A stretch of 64,000 bases of DNA from Azorinus chamasolen (GCA_963576725.1 OY755247.1:11377534-11441533); one strand, 5' to 3'; shown: positions 32,608 through 43,021, counted from the stretch's first letter. The notes: generated from the sequence alone by a model not told the origin. Translations and numbers: made by a program.

Positions 32608-32690
32608 AAAAACAGATGGTAGCTTAATGCAGACTGAAAGCAAGAGATCTCTGCATTGCTTTCATTCTGCATTAAAGCAACCAGCAGTGT
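32608..32690. mobile_element. Family G hairpin remnant
   Basis: AGCTTAATGCAGACTG and TTCATTCTGCATTAAAGC pair; the AGCTCC tip is replaced by AAGAGATCTCTGC. Confidence 0.55.
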
Positions 32691-32808
32691 ACAAAATGCA
32701 AGAAGCTCTTTCTCAGAATTGTTGCGTCCAAGGGGGGCCTTTATTAGAAACGATACGGTATGAGCTTTATATCATGGAAAGCTTTGCAAGCAGCGAAGAT
32801 TGCAGATA

Positions 32809-33000
32809 CAGTAAAACCTCTCTATAACGGCCACTAAATTACATCAAGTTTTTTTTGTTAAAGGCAGGTGGTTGCTTAGATCAAGGTGAAAGCAAAAAAA
32901 GGAGCGTTCTGTTTTACTTTCACCTTGCTTTAAGCAGCCACCTGTCCTAAATACCAATTAATTAGCATAAATTAGTGTCTGTTATAGAGAGGTTTTACTG
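32809..33000. mobile_element. Family G element
   Basis: TA-CAGTAAAACCTCTCTATAAC to GTTATAGAGAGGTTTTACTG-TA. The left hairpin arm is cut (AGCAAAAAAAGGAGCG), so the palindrome is incomplete. Confidence 0.85.
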
Positions 33001-33106
33001 TACTAAACCTGACTTGTCATCACTGTCTGGTTAGACAATAAAGAACTGTAATTACTCAAGATTAATATTTAGACAAAACTTAGACAAATGGTTTGTATGG
33101 AGACAT

Positions 33107-33335
33107 TTAAACCCTTTCCTCCATAGGCTATTTTTAGATCCAACCACTTTGGATGCATCTACCGAAAAGGAGCATTAACTAGAGAAAAGGAAATTTTTAG
33201 AATTTTGTAATTTGAAACCATTGTGATAAATAGAGCATTTGCTCCTGTAGGAGCAAATGCTCTATTTATCGCAATGGTTTCAACAGGTGCTTTTACAGAG
33301 GCATAGAAAGGCGTATTTATGGAGGAAAGGGTTAA
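33107..33335 (+). mobile_element. Family B element
   Basis: TTAA on both sides; tip TTTGCTCCTGTAGGAGCAAA near 33238. The right TTAA starts a short D end (33332-33370). Confidence 0.85.
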
Positions 33336-33365
33336 ACCTTTACTCCATGAATATGCATGTAAGAA

Positions 33366-33473
33366 ATAATGGTTGCTTAATGCAGGGCAAAAGTAATACA
33401 GAAAGCTCCTATAGGAGCTTCCTGCATTACTTTTGACCTGCATTAAGCTAATACCTGCCTTACAGACCCATAA
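33366..33473. mobile_element. Family G hairpin without ends
   Basis: TTGCTTAATGCAGGGC, tip AGCTCCTATAGGAGCT, then GACCTGCATTAAGC. A second fragment of the same type (CCTATAGGAACTTTC, ACCTGCATTAAGC) is at 33862-33935. Confidence 0.65.
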
Positions 33474-33850
33474 TTATACCCCTGCAAACTTGTATACTGG
33501 AATCACCCTTTCCGGCGGACCGTCTGTCTGTCCGCCCGTCCGTATTTGAACATGGTTGGTCAGTCAGCATTTGAACATGAAAAGGGGGGGGGGGGGGGGG
33601 GGGGGGGACTACTTAAGTTTTAAAGATATTGACTTTATATAAAATTTTGGTATAATAGTAACCATGAAAAAGTAGATGTGCAAGATGCAATTTTCATTTC
33701 TTTACAGCTGAGCATTACAGAATTATCTCCCCTTGTTGAACTTTGAGTAATTTTCTTTGGTCATTTTGCCTTGAAACATGGGTATTTTGGATTTGCGATC
33801 AAGGCTGCTGTGCGGGGGTTATTCCATCATCTGTAGTGATAGTTCTAGTT
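33474..33850 (+). mobile_element. Helentron-type element without array
   Basis: Starts near ATACCCCTGCAAACTTG; GTCTGTCC-rich leader; right side TGCGGGGGTTAT is an imperfect inverted match to the start. Ends with a weak stem ATCA..TGAT and TTCTAGTT. Confidence 0.5.
33584..33607 (+). repeat. Poly-G run
   Basis: 24 consecutive G. Length is likely to vary or be misassembled. Confidence 0.95.
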
Positions 33851-33931
33851 AGACCTGTTTTTCCTATAGGAACTTTCTGAATTACTTTTGACCTGCATTA
33901 AGCAACATCCTTTGTTACAGACCCATAATTA

Positions 33932-34244
33932 AACCTGTTTTTGTGTCACCTGCAGAGAGGCTGTGTGTCACTTAGGGATCACTTTTCCGTCGTCTGTCTG
34001 TCTGTCCGTCCGTCTGTCAGTCTGTCACACTTACTTTTTTTGGCTGTCATTTCTAAACTAATCATTATAGAGCTTTCAGATTTCACACATGGAACAATCA
34101 TGATGAGAGGAAGTGTCAAGCACAAGGGCCACAACTCTAGCATCAATATTGTTTTGAGTTATTCCCCTTTTTCATATTAACAATAAGTTTTTGTGTCAGC
34201 TGCAAGCAGGTGACACAAATTGTGTTCCTCCGAACACTCTTGTT
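33932..34244 (+). mobile_element. Short Helentron-associated element
   Basis: TGTGTCACCTGC (33942-33953) and GCAGGTGACACA (34206-34217) are perfect inverted repeats. Terminal stem GTGTTCCTCCGAACAC and end TCTTGTT. Same family as 21872-22162, and close enough to share TTCTAAACTAATCATTA. Confidence 0.8.
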
Positions 34245-34522
34245 GATGATTGCTTAATACATGTGTTACTATAAATACACCTGGATTCACAATTGTAAGT
34301 ATCTGATCACATTACTTATTGAGCAACACATTTGTAAAGGTCTCTAGAATTCTCATGTGGGGAAACACTATAGCTGAAAGTCTGCAGCCTTTACTTTGGG
34401 TACAATTTACACAAATGCAAAGGTCTCTTAAATATACTCTTGTGGCACTGCAGTTGTAAAGGTCATGACAATTCTCTTTTTCTTGCTTCAGCTCCAATTA
34501 CAACTTTAGAATGTCTGCAGCA
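34245..34522. other. Spacer without recognised repeats
   Basis: GGTCTCTAGAATTCTC and AGGTCTCTTAAATATAC are weakly similar, 90 bases apart; nothing else noted. Confidence 0.35.
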
Positions 34523-34752
34523 TTAACCCATTACCTCATAGGCTATTTTTAGATCCAACCACTTTGAATGAATCTACCGAAAAGGAGCATTAACTAGAGA
34601 AAAGGATTTTTTTTAGAATTTTGTAGTTTGAAACCATTGTGATAAATAGAGCATTTGTTCCTATAGGAGCAAATGCTCTATTTATCACAATGGTTTCACA
34701 AAGTGACCTTTAAGGAGCCGTCAAAAGTCGCCAATATGAGGGAATGGGTTAA
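34523..34752 (+). mobile_element. Family B element (reference copy)
   Basis: TTAA-CCCATTACCTCATAGG at the left and GAGGGAATGGG-TTAA at the right. The hairpin pairs TGAAACCATTGTGATAAA with its complement around tip TTGTTCCTATAGGAGCAA. The left arm carries AACCACTTTGAATGAATC and GGAGCATTAACTAGAG. Confidence 0.9.
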
Positions 34753-34814
34753 TTGATCTACCCCTCACAAGGATGATGTGGATATGATATATATGGCATA
34801 CAGTAGAACCTGTC

Positions 34815-35200
34815 TTAACCCATTACCTCTTAGGCTATTTTTAGATCCAACCTCTTTGAATACTGTCTACCGAAATGGAGCATTAACTAGAGAAAAGGAA
34901 CATTTGAAATTGACTGTAGTTCTGAAACCATTTTGATAAATAGAGCATTTGCTCCCAGGGTTTTCCCTGACCCCCTTTTTCTATAGAAATGTCCCTTAAA
35001 TTTTACAAATGACCCTCAAAATTAAGAAAGTCTGTTCTTTACTTTATAGAGAGGGGGTCAAGAGGACCATCAAATTGGTCTTTTTGAAGGGGTCAAGGGA
35101 AAACCCTGTTTGCTCCTTAGAATGGAGCAAATGCTCTATTTATTACAATGGTTTCAAAAATTGACTTTTACAGAGGCGTCAATATGAGGGAATGGAATAA
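34815..35200 (+). mobile_element. Family B element split by R
   Basis: TTAA at the left, ATAA at the right. The hairpin's left arm stops at TTTGCTCC, R follows, and TTTGCTCC is repeated before the rest of the hairpin (TTAGAATGGAGCAAATG). Confidence 0.85.
34956..35108. mobile_element. Element R, hAT-like with perfect 8 bp duplication
   Basis: CAGGGTTTTCCCTGACCCCC and GGGGTCAAGGGAAAACCCTG form the ends. TTTGCTCC flanks it on both sides (34948-34955, 35109-35116). No coding frame. Confidence 0.9.
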
Positions 35201-35428
35201 TGACCATTCATGTATTGGATATAGGAGTCCTAAATAAAAAGCAGGGCAAAATTAATATTGGCCAAAAGTAAATGCAGAAAGCTCTTATAATTAGACCTCT
35301 TTTTGAAGATCGCTTAAGGCAGGTTATACTGTAAAGTAGCTGAAAATTGCAACCTTGTGTGTCCACTGAAACCTTGAGAACACAATATATAGAACAAAAC
35401 GCAGAATCGTCAAACAATACATAATAGA

Positions 35429-35540
35429 GCTATAGATAAACATGACTTCTCAAATACTAAAATCATCAAAAAACACCATGTTGTGATCATTATTTAGAAT
35501 CGTCTCAAAGAGACATAGCGTTAGCAGAGAAATAAAGAAG
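35429..35540 (+). mobile_element. Family F remnant
   Basis: CAAATACTAAAATCATC, CATGTTGTGATCATTATTTAG and GTCTCAAAGAGAC are F motifs; the ends are lost. Confidence 0.5.
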
Positions 35541-35612
35541 CCTTTGGCTCAAATCTGACCAATCAAAAGCTTGAGAACAGACTCAACTAAAAAGCTTTAT
35601 AAGCATGGACCC
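35541..35612. repeat. Element M right half
   Basis: CCTTTGGCTCAAATCTG through TTTATAAGCATGGACCC. Here the 30 bp stretch is single. A short D hairpin piece follows (AGAGCAGACCCTGATC). Confidence 0.7.
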
Positions 35613-35646
35613 AGAGCAGACCCTGATCAGACGACAGCTACATAAG

Positions 35647-36187
35647 AATTACTATGCTAGTAGTTTGGAAGTTCAGCTGTATTTTGGTGAGTTAGAAAAG
35701 TTGTTAAATGCGAGCCTTGGCGAGCATTTAACTACTTTTCTGACAAGCCAAAATACAGCTTAACTTCTAAACTACTAGCGTAGTAATTCTTTTATCATGC
35801 AACACCAATAAAGAATGGAGAAAATGAAGAAAAAGAAAGTTTGCTGAAGTGGTTCTGTCCCCTGAATAAAAATACATCATAGTACAATATACGTGACGTC
35901 ATATTGTCGTGCAGTGACGTCGTCGATTTTTACAACATAAACAAACTTGATTTAATCCTTTTATATGGACAAAACGTTGAGACAAAGGTGAGCAAATGTG
36001 TTAAATTTGATGTTTATGTTAAATTATGCCTTTTCTTCCTTCTGTTTTCCTCCTATTGGCTGAATTAAACTTGCATCCCAGTAGGGTCAGTACACATGCA
36101 CTGTACCTCACAAAATACAGCGTTGACGTGGAAAATATTATGCTAGTAGGAAGTGACTGTATTTTGTGACGTTGCATGATAAATAAT
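35647..36187. repeat. Element N, first tandem copy
   Basis: Consists of a 142 bp palindrome (35647-35788, arms AATTACTATGCTAGTAG and complement) and a 391 bp part bounded by TTATCATGCAAC (35792) and GTTGCATGATAA (ending 36182). Between them lie TGACGTCA and near-TGACGTCA sites. No coding frame. Confidence 0.8.
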
Positions 36188-36462
36188 AATTACTCTGCTA
36201 GTAGTTTGGAAGTTCAGCTGTATTTTGGCGAGTTGGAAAAGTTGTTAAATGCGAGCCTTGGCGAGCATTTAACTACTTTTCTGACGAGCCAAAATACAGC
36301 TTAACTTCCAAACTACTAGCATAGTAATTCTTTTATCATGCAACACCCAGAAAAATGGAGAAAATGAAGAAAAAGAAAGATTGCTAAAGCGGTTTCGTCC
36401 CCTGAATGAAAATACATGCAAGTGCGATATATGTGACGTCATGTGGGCGTGTAGTGACGTCA
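35894..36462. promoter_or_regulatory. TGACGTCA sites in element N
   Basis: TGACGTCA occurs at 35894-35901, 36434-36441 and 36455-36462, plus GTGACGTCGTCG near 35914. This octamer is the known CREB/ATF binding site. Binding here is inference. Confidence 0.35.
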
Positions 36463-36728
36463 TCGACTTTTACAACATAAACAAACTTGATTTAATCATT
36501 TTATCTGGACAAATAGTTGAGACAAAGGTGAGCAAATGTGTTAAATTTGATGTTTATGTTTAATTATGCCTTTTTCGTCCTTCTGTTTTCCTCCTTTTGG
36601 CTGAACCAAACTTGCATCCCAGTGGGATCAGTACACATGCACTATACCTCACAAAATACAGCGTCAACGTGGAAAATATTATGCTAGTAGGAAGTACCTG
36701 TATTTCGTGACGTTGCATGATAAGGGAG
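36188..36728. repeat. Element N, second tandem copy
   Basis: Same order as the first copy, 541 bases further on, with scattered substitutions. Palindrome 36188-36329, inverted ends at 36333 and 36723. Confidence 0.8.
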
Positions 36729-36734
36729 CCTTTA

Positions 36735-36934
36735 TACACCTTTGCAAACATAATGGGCCCTGAGATCAGAGTCTGCTCTGTTTGCTAGTGGAATTTGAAA
36801 GATCTATTTCTTTACTTTTCTAAAGTTGCTACAATGTTCCACCTTCCATGTTTCATTACAACTATTTTGTCCATGAATATTTAGTTATTAAGGCATTGAC
36901 ATTTGGAATAAACATAGAACAGGAAAAGGGTTAA
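36735..36934 (+). mobile_element. Family A element with damaged left arm
   Basis: Left arm TTTGCAAACATAATGGG then GATCAGAGTCTGCTCTG without tip. The right arm is complete to GGAAAAGGGTTAA. Confidence 0.7.
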
Positions 36935-37403
36935 AACAGGTCTAACAGTACTCACATCTTTCACACTATTAATACAAGAGGCTTTTGGCAAGGGTGTTGT
37001 ATGACAAGAAAAAATAATCCAATTGAGCTCCAGACTACTTGACTTGTAGCTCCAGGTTCACAGTACCTCCTCTACATTCCTGCTATACCTGCCAAACCAT
37101 TTAGGACTGCCAATAAGTCGAAGGGCTTGATGATACATTTAATTATGCAGATTACCATTTCTGAAAAACACAGCCTTGGGGTCAGACAGTTTTATTTCCC
37201 TGGAGAATAGCAGCAGAAAATGTGTCTCATAAAATGCAATTTCTGCTTTAGATATTATCAATTACTGTAAATTAACCTTTTGGCTACATTTTTTGTTCTG
37301 AGTTTTTTATTGCTGACCTGTTTTGATTTGTACATTCCTCTGACTTTAGTATCTTCAGTGCTCATAGATCATTCTGTCTGTGATACAGCTCTCATCAATA
37401 ATT
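36935..37403. other. Spacer without recognised repeats
   Basis: About 470 bases not matching any family here. No frame with splice signals was found. Confidence 0.4.
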
Positions 37404-37656
37404 TTAACCCTTTACCTGGTAAGAAATAATGACATCATGAATATTTATTAGCTGAATTTTTTGTAATGTAAAAATTTCAAGGAAATTGTTAAATGCTGTG
37501 ACAAAAAAAAAAACCCTATTAAATCAGGACTATAACTTGTCATAAGCAAACAGAGCAGACCCTGATTAGGTGGCTCCTATCGATAGGAGTCATATGATCT
37601 GGGTCTACTCTGTTTGCAAATGGATGATAAGGCATTTATATGAAGGAAAGGGTCAA
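37404..37656 (+). mobile_element. Family D element with enlarged tip
   Basis: TTAA at the left, TCAA at the right. Tip GGCTCCTATCGATAGGAGTC is four bases longer than the usual tip yet still symmetric. A solo D-type end (ATTCATCGAAGGGTTAA) lies near 37726-37743. Confidence 0.8.
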
Positions 37657-37773
37657 CCCTGTACTGGAAAATCTCAGTTTTTTATGCTTTTCCAACATAG
37701 TCTCATGGCTTGAGTCTTGAATGAATATTCATCGAAGGGTTAACTTTTAAGTTTGAAACTTCTTCATGCCACC

Positions 37774-37979
37774 CTAGAGTTCCAGATAATATGTGTAAAT
37801 TCAAACACTTTCAAGAATGGCTTCTTTATTTCTCCATCCAACCCTATACTGTGACCACTCTTTAGAATGATCTCAAAGAGATGATTCTAAAGAGACTGGT
37901 CACAGTGTAGGGTTTGGTTGAGAAATAATTGAGCTAAACTAAAAAATGTCTAGATTTACGCATTTTATCTGGACCACTG
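37774..37979. mobile_element. Family F element made fully symmetric
   Basis: Both sides carry the same F arm: left TTCCAGATAATATGTG and right CGCATTTTATCTGGACC, through CTTTATTTCTCC and its complement. Normal F copies have a CAGAGCAACAG arm on one side. Confidence 0.75.
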
Positions 37980-38072
37980 AATACTCTTTATAGATATAAG
38001 CTGCTAGCAGAATGTCAAACAGTGTAGATCTTGATGAGATACCAGTTTACTCATAGTTAATCATGAATTGGT

Positions 38073-38160
38073 TGCTTGAGACGATTCTAAAGAGTGGTCA
38101 GTACAGGATAGGGTTTGGTGTAAAAATAACGATTTGGGTACACACCTATCTGTAGCTCTC
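38073..38160 (+). mobile_element. Family F half element
   Basis: Starts inside the tip (GAGACGATTCTAAAGAG) and runs to TATCTGTAGCTCTCC. One arm is lost. A D fragment (TACATCATGAATATTTATT) follows at about 38222-38285. Confidence 0.6.
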
Positions 38161-38400
38161 CAAATTGTCTGATATTCTGGCTTAGAACACAGTTATATGT
38201 ACTTTACAATGTTTCAGCAAAGGTACATCATGAATATTTATTAGCTGAAGGTTTTATAATGGTATATGTTCACAGGACTCAGCCTCCCATCCTTACCCGG
38301 TGTGGCATATCGGCTAAGTCTTGCTACTGCTGATGGTCTCCCCTGAAGACTCTGTCTGGAAGCTTCTCCCTTATTATCTGAAGTATCCAATATAAGTGGC

Positions 38401-38658
38401 TTAACCCTTTACTCCATTAATATGTCTTTCTATGCTTTTGAAAACAGAGCAGACCCAGAACAGATGGCTCCTATAGGAGCCGACTGATAAGGCTCTGCTC
38501 TGTTTGCTTATGATATATACCGGTAGTTCTGATTCTACAGTTTCTGCAATGGCCAGAAAAATTCTGTGTCCATGTGATATTATATCAATTAATCCTAATT
38601 AATATTCATGATCACTATTATAAGTTCTTTCATGAATATTCATTTAGTAAAGGGTTAA
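38401..38658 (-). mobile_element. Family D element (reference copy, reverse)
   Basis: TTAA-CCCTTTACTCCATTAA to ATTTAGTAAAGGG-TTAA. Tip GGCTCCTATAGGAGCC near 38466, right arm GATATATACC..TCTGATTCTACAG. Confidence 0.85.
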
Positions 38659-38826
38659 CCCTTTCTCTGTTTCATATTCATATAAGAAATCATGAATATT
38701 TATTTATTGAATTATATACACAGGAATGTTAGTAGTGTCCCGTAGAGTTAGCAAGCACTCAGATCAGATGGCTCCTATTGATGCCTTCTGATCTGGGTCT
38801 ACCATCTACCAGGGTACTTGGGTTTA
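38655..38826 (+). mobile_element. Family D element, worn
   Basis: TTAA at both ends, each shared with a neighbour. Tip GGCTCCTATTGATGCC no longer pairs; the body before it is shortened. Confidence 0.65.
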
Positions 38827-39268
38827 ACCCTTTCCTTCATATAAACATGTATTCACGTAATTGCAAACATAGAATACCCAGATCAGACGGCTCCTATAGG
38901 AGTCATCTGATCAGGGTCTGCTCTGTTTACTAAAATAGAATTTGATAAAAAAAAATATGCTTATTTACTTTCTAAAATGGCTACAATGTTCCACCTTCCA
39001 TATTTCGTTATAACTATTTTGTCCATGAATATACAGTAGGCAGAGCAACAGATGACGATGCGTACCCAAATACTAAAATCGTCATTTCTCCACCAAACCC
39101 TATACTGTGACCACTCAAAGAGACAATTCTAAAGAGTGGTCACAGTACATGTATAGGGTTTGGTGGAGAAATAAAGGAGCTATGCTTGAAAATGTTTATA
39201 TTTACGCATCTTATCTGGAGCTCTGCAGTATGTACTGAAATTTGGACTAAATATTGAATAGGGAAAAA
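38823..39268 (+). mobile_element. Family A element split by F
   Basis: TTAACCCTTTCCTTC, tip GGCTCCTATAGGAGTC near 38889. The body is interrupted in CAGTAGG and resumes CAGTATGTACTGAAATTTGG. The right end is worn (ATAGGGAAAAAAAC). Confidence 0.8.
39041..39225 (+). mobile_element. Family F element nested in A
   Basis: CAGAGCAACAGATGACG to CTGGAGCTCTG. CAGTAGG before and CAGTATG after are the duplicated A-element target with a mismatch. Confidence 0.8.
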
Positions 39269-40414
39269 AACATACTGTCCTAGTGTCACAATTTAGATCC
39301 TGATGAGACATGGCATCTCGTCAAGATCCAAATTGTGTGCAATGGTCATCACAAATTGGTTCATACTTCATAGAGCTGAAAGAGTTTAACGTCTCAAGAG
39401 ACACACTACATGACCTTACTAATTCAAGATTGACTGACTTTAAGTATTCCATTCCACTCATCATGAAAAAAGTAAATAGGATTCCAATGGTTTAGTGTTA
39501 CAAATTGTTTATTGCCCTTCTAATAGGCTATTCCGTAATTGTTATGTTTCTTTGTCTGGGAGAGCTGTCTGGAAGAGTGTACTATTCCTGGATCTTTAAT
39601 ATGTTTGTGTTAGGAAAAATTGGGACATTCATAACATTTTTTTAGTACGAACGTACCCGATAAAAACATTAGGTGCTACAATGGCTCTCATTGTTTCCTG
39701 TGTTTACCACTTCAAGCTGTTTCATCAAATTGTATTATAAACCTTGCAAGTGCTCACATTTGATTGGTCAAGAACCCTGCATGGGTCAGAATTAATTAAA
39801 AAATGTCCAGCAATATTGATAATGACCGGAAAATGCAATTTTATATAACACTCGGTGCCAAAAACAAGGAAATGGCATAAATAAACGTTGGTATGTTATA
39901 CCGTATAACTGGTAATTTTTGCAGATATCTAATTTTTGCGGTATTTCGCGGGTTCCTTCTGACCACAAAAATAAGAATCGCAAAATATTAATGATACTGT
40001 CACCTGTGCATGTATATACACTAAGCCATTTCTCAGCGATAGTGGGAGAGTAAGTAGATGAGTGAAAACTGGTGCAATGTTTATAAACACTATCAAATGT
40101 GTATTAGCCGTTAGATCTGACATGTCGTTTTTATTTATAGTTGACCCATAGATTGGGATAATTACACTATTGTATTAGGTGAGCTCAGCATTGCACCGAC
40201 TATTTCAACTTATACTATTTAATGGCAGTCCAACTTCGAGTCTTAACCATTTGCACGAGCTTCACGAGAAATTCGCTCATCAATTTTAGTAAAACCCTTT
40301 TGTATAGAATGGAATAGTTTGGAATAAAACAAATCTACAAATAAAAACGACAGGTCACTCCTACTTCCAAGTCATCTAATCCTGATGAAACTTTTAATTG
40401 CTACAGATTTTAAC
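39269..40414. other. Mostly unassigned spacer
   Basis: About 39280-39400 is a worn E copy (GGCATCTCGTCAAGATCC). 39890-39990 contains TTTTTGCGG and AAAAATAAGAATCGC motifs that look like a repeat but have no second copy here. The remainder is unrecognised. Confidence 0.4.
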
Positions 40415-40562
40415 CCTTGACCCTTTCCTCCATAAAGACGCCTCTGTAATAGTCACTTCTTGAAACCATTGTGATAAATAGAGCATTTGCTCCTATAGGA
40501 GCAAATGCTGTATTTATCACAATGGTTTCAAACTATAAAATTTATAATTTTCCTTTTATCAA
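40415..40562 (-). mobile_element. Family B element, right end lost
   Basis: ACCCTTTCCTCCATAAAG through hairpin (tip GCTCCTATAGGAGC near 40491) to TTTTCCTTTTATC, then cut. Confidence 0.75.
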
Positions 40563-40720
40563 GTTTTGAGTATGCCTGAGCATGCCCATTGGTCACACTT
40601 TCTTCTTTTGCCTGTCATTTCTAAACTAATCATTATAGAGCTTTCAACTTTCACACATGGAACAAGCATGATGAGAGGAAGTGTTATGCACAAGGGCCAC
40701 AACTCTAGCATCAATATTTT

Positions 40721-42542
40721 TATGCCCCCAAAGCTAGGCTTTGGCGGCATATAGTGATCGCACCGTGCGTGTGTGGGTGTGTGTGTGTGTGGGTGTGTGG
40801 GTGGGTGGGTGTGTGGGTGGGTGGGTGTGTGGGTGGGTGGGTGGGTGTGTGTACCTTTTGTCCGGAGTATATTTCCTTTGTCACATCAGCTACGGATACC
40901 AAATTTGGTGTGTGAGTTCATCTTGGGATGGGGGAGTGTCGCGTACCATTTTCATGTCACTGTGACCTTGACCTTGACCTTTGACCTTGATTTTACAAAA
41001 AGCTTGTCCGGAGCATATCTCCTTTACCTTACCAGCTACAGATTCCAAATTTGGTGTGTGAGTTCATCTTAGGATGGCGGAGTGTCGCGTACCATTTCCA
41101 GGTCACTGTGACCTTGACCTTGACCTTTGACCTCGATTTTAAAAAAAGCTTATGCCTTACCAGCTACAAAAAGCTTGTCCGGAGTATATTTCCTATACCT
41201 TACCAGCTAAGGATTCCAAATTTGGTGTGTTAGTTCATCTTGGGATGGAGGAGTGTCGCGTACCATTTTCAGATCACTGTGACCTTGACCATGACCTTTG
41301 ACCGATTTTACAAAAAGCTTGTCCGGAGCATATCTCCTTTACCTTACCAGCTACAGATTCCAAATTTGGTGTGTGAGTTCATCTTGGGATGGCGGAGTGT
41401 CGCGTACCATTTCCAGGTCACTGTGACCTTGACCTTGACCTTTGACCTCGATTTTAAAAACCGCTTATACCTTACCAGCTACAAAAAGCTTGTCCGGAGT
41501 ATATCTCCTATTCCTTACCAGCTAAGGATTCCAAATTTGGTGTGTGAGTTCATCTTTGGATGGAGGAGTGTCGCATACCATTTTCAGATCACTGTGACCT
41601 TGACCATGACCTTTGACCGATTTTACAAAAAGCTTGTCCGGAGCATATCTCCTTTACCTTACCAGCTACAGATTCCAAATTTGGTGTGTGAGTTCATCTT
41701 GGGATGGCGGAATGTCATGTACCATTTCCAGGTCACTATGACCTTAACCTTGACCTTGACCTTGACCGATTTTACAAAAAGCTTGTCCAGAGCATATCTC
41801 CTATACCTTACCAGATACGGATTCCAAATTTGGTTTGTGAGATCACCTTCAGATGGCGGAGTGTCGCGTACCATTTTCAGGTCACTGTGACCTTGACCTT
41901 GACCTTCGACCTCGATTTTACAATAAAGGTTGTCCAGAGAATATCTCTTATACCTTACCAGCTGCGGATTCCAAATTTAATGTGTGAGTTTATCTTGGGA
42001 TGGCGGTGTGTCGCGTACCATTTTCAGGTCACTGTGACCTTGACCTTTGACCTAGATTTTACACAAAGCTTGTCTGGAGCATTTCTCCTATACCTTACCA
42101 GCTACGGAATCCAAATTTGGTTTGTGAGTTCATCTTGGGATGGGGGAGAGTCATGTACCATTTTCAGATCACTGACCTTGACCTTGACCTTTGACCTCAA
42201 TTTTACAGTCCGGAGCATATCTCCTATATCTTACCAGATACAAAAAGCTTGTCCAGAGCATATCTCCTATACCTTAAACGTTGACAATCAACCCAGGGTC
42301 CTTTTTAACGTTGAGAATGACTTAGGGTCCTTTTTAACTAAGTTTTGACGCTTGGCTCTTTTCTTAGCTATCATAATCGTCAAAGGTTCTGTTTCTAATG
42401 TTAAGAACTGACTCCTGTGTCATTTTTAACAGCATCAAAATTTCATGTTACACCTGCATTACATTGTATTGTTTTTCCACCAAAATGCATTTCGGTGTCA
42501 AACACTTTGGGGGCATTTGTCACCCGTGACGACCCTCTTGTT
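40721..42542 (+). mobile_element. Helentron-associated element with tandem core
   Basis: ATGCCCCCAAAG (from 40722) and CTTTGGGGGCAT (42505-42516) are perfect subterminal inverted repeats. 5' hairpin CCAAAGCTAGGCTTTGG; terminal stem GTCACCCGTGAC and CCTCTTGTT. A (GT)n/(GTGGG)n leader precedes the array. No helicase frame. Confidence 0.85.
40865..42270 (+). repeat. Tandem array, units about 140-175 bp
   Basis: CAAATTTGGTGTGTGAG-type starts occur near 40898, 41046, 41218, 41359, 41534, 41676, 41826, 41975 and 42113. Longer units alternate with shorter ones because of an extra TTACCAGCTACAAAAAGC piece. Each unit holds runs of TGACCTTGACC. Confidence 0.85.
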
Positions 42543-42631
42543 TTAGTTATTTCCCTTTTTCATATTAACAATAAATTTTTGTGTCAGCTGTGAGCGAGTG
42601 ACACACTGTGTTCCTCCGAACACTTTTGTTT

Positions 42632-42881
42632 ATGAAAAAAATCCTTTCATCAGTTATAAGATTTGATACTCTCATTTGTTTTCACTAAAATTCAGATTTA
42701 GGGTTAATGAGATAAATTTGCAAAAATTAGATTTTCTGATAGCGATCTTGGAGTTGATGATCAACTATGACAATAGGATTGCCTTATTTCGAGCACAGGT
42801 GCTCTTTCAATATTTTATTGCTGGTTTTACTATGTATTTATCATCCTGCAATGCATGTTACCAGTTACCTGATCGAGACAC
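42632..42881. other. Spacer without recognised repeats
   Basis: No family match and no exon signal. Confidence 0.4.
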
Positions 42882-42964
42882 AATTCGAGGGCTTGGTGCA
42901 AAACTATTCTAACTCCCTCACTTTGTGAAGGAGTTAGAATAGTTTTGCACCAAGCCCTCGAATT
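42882..42964. repeat. Element J palindrome
   Basis: AATTCGAGGGCTTGGTGC to its complement CCAAGCCCTCGAATT, with loop CTTT. One arm differs by a base (CTCCCTC against GAAGGAG). Confidence 0.85.
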
Positions 42965-43021
42965 GCAAACACAGCAGACTCAGAGATAAGACACAGCTGA
43001 AGGCTTTTAGGATGTTGGTTC

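Larger units (their letters stand above)
34801..35331. mobile_element. TA-flanked G-like element split by B
   Basis: TA-CAGTAGAACCTGTCTTAA at the left pairs with TTAAGGCAGGTTATACTG-TA at the right. The B element occupies an internal TTAA next to the left end. The hairpin is reduced to AATGCAGAAAGCTCTTATAA. Confidence 0.75.
40593..42631 (+). mobile_element. 5'-truncated Helentron-type element with nested insertion
   Basis: TCACACTTTC then TTCTAAACTAATCATTA as in the element at 33932, interrupted at CATCAATATTTT, resuming AGTTATTTCCC to GAGTGACACA, stem GTGTTCCTCCGAACAC and TTTTGTT. Confidence 0.75.

Noticed and set aside
38281..38400. GTGTGGCATATCGGCTAAG as a tRNA-like A box
   Set aside because: No B box follows at the proper distance.
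41240..41890. 216-codon open frame with repeated peptide units
   Set aside because: It follows the Helentron-type tandem array; the unit length keeps frame by chance in some units and breaks in others. No promoter or splice signals.
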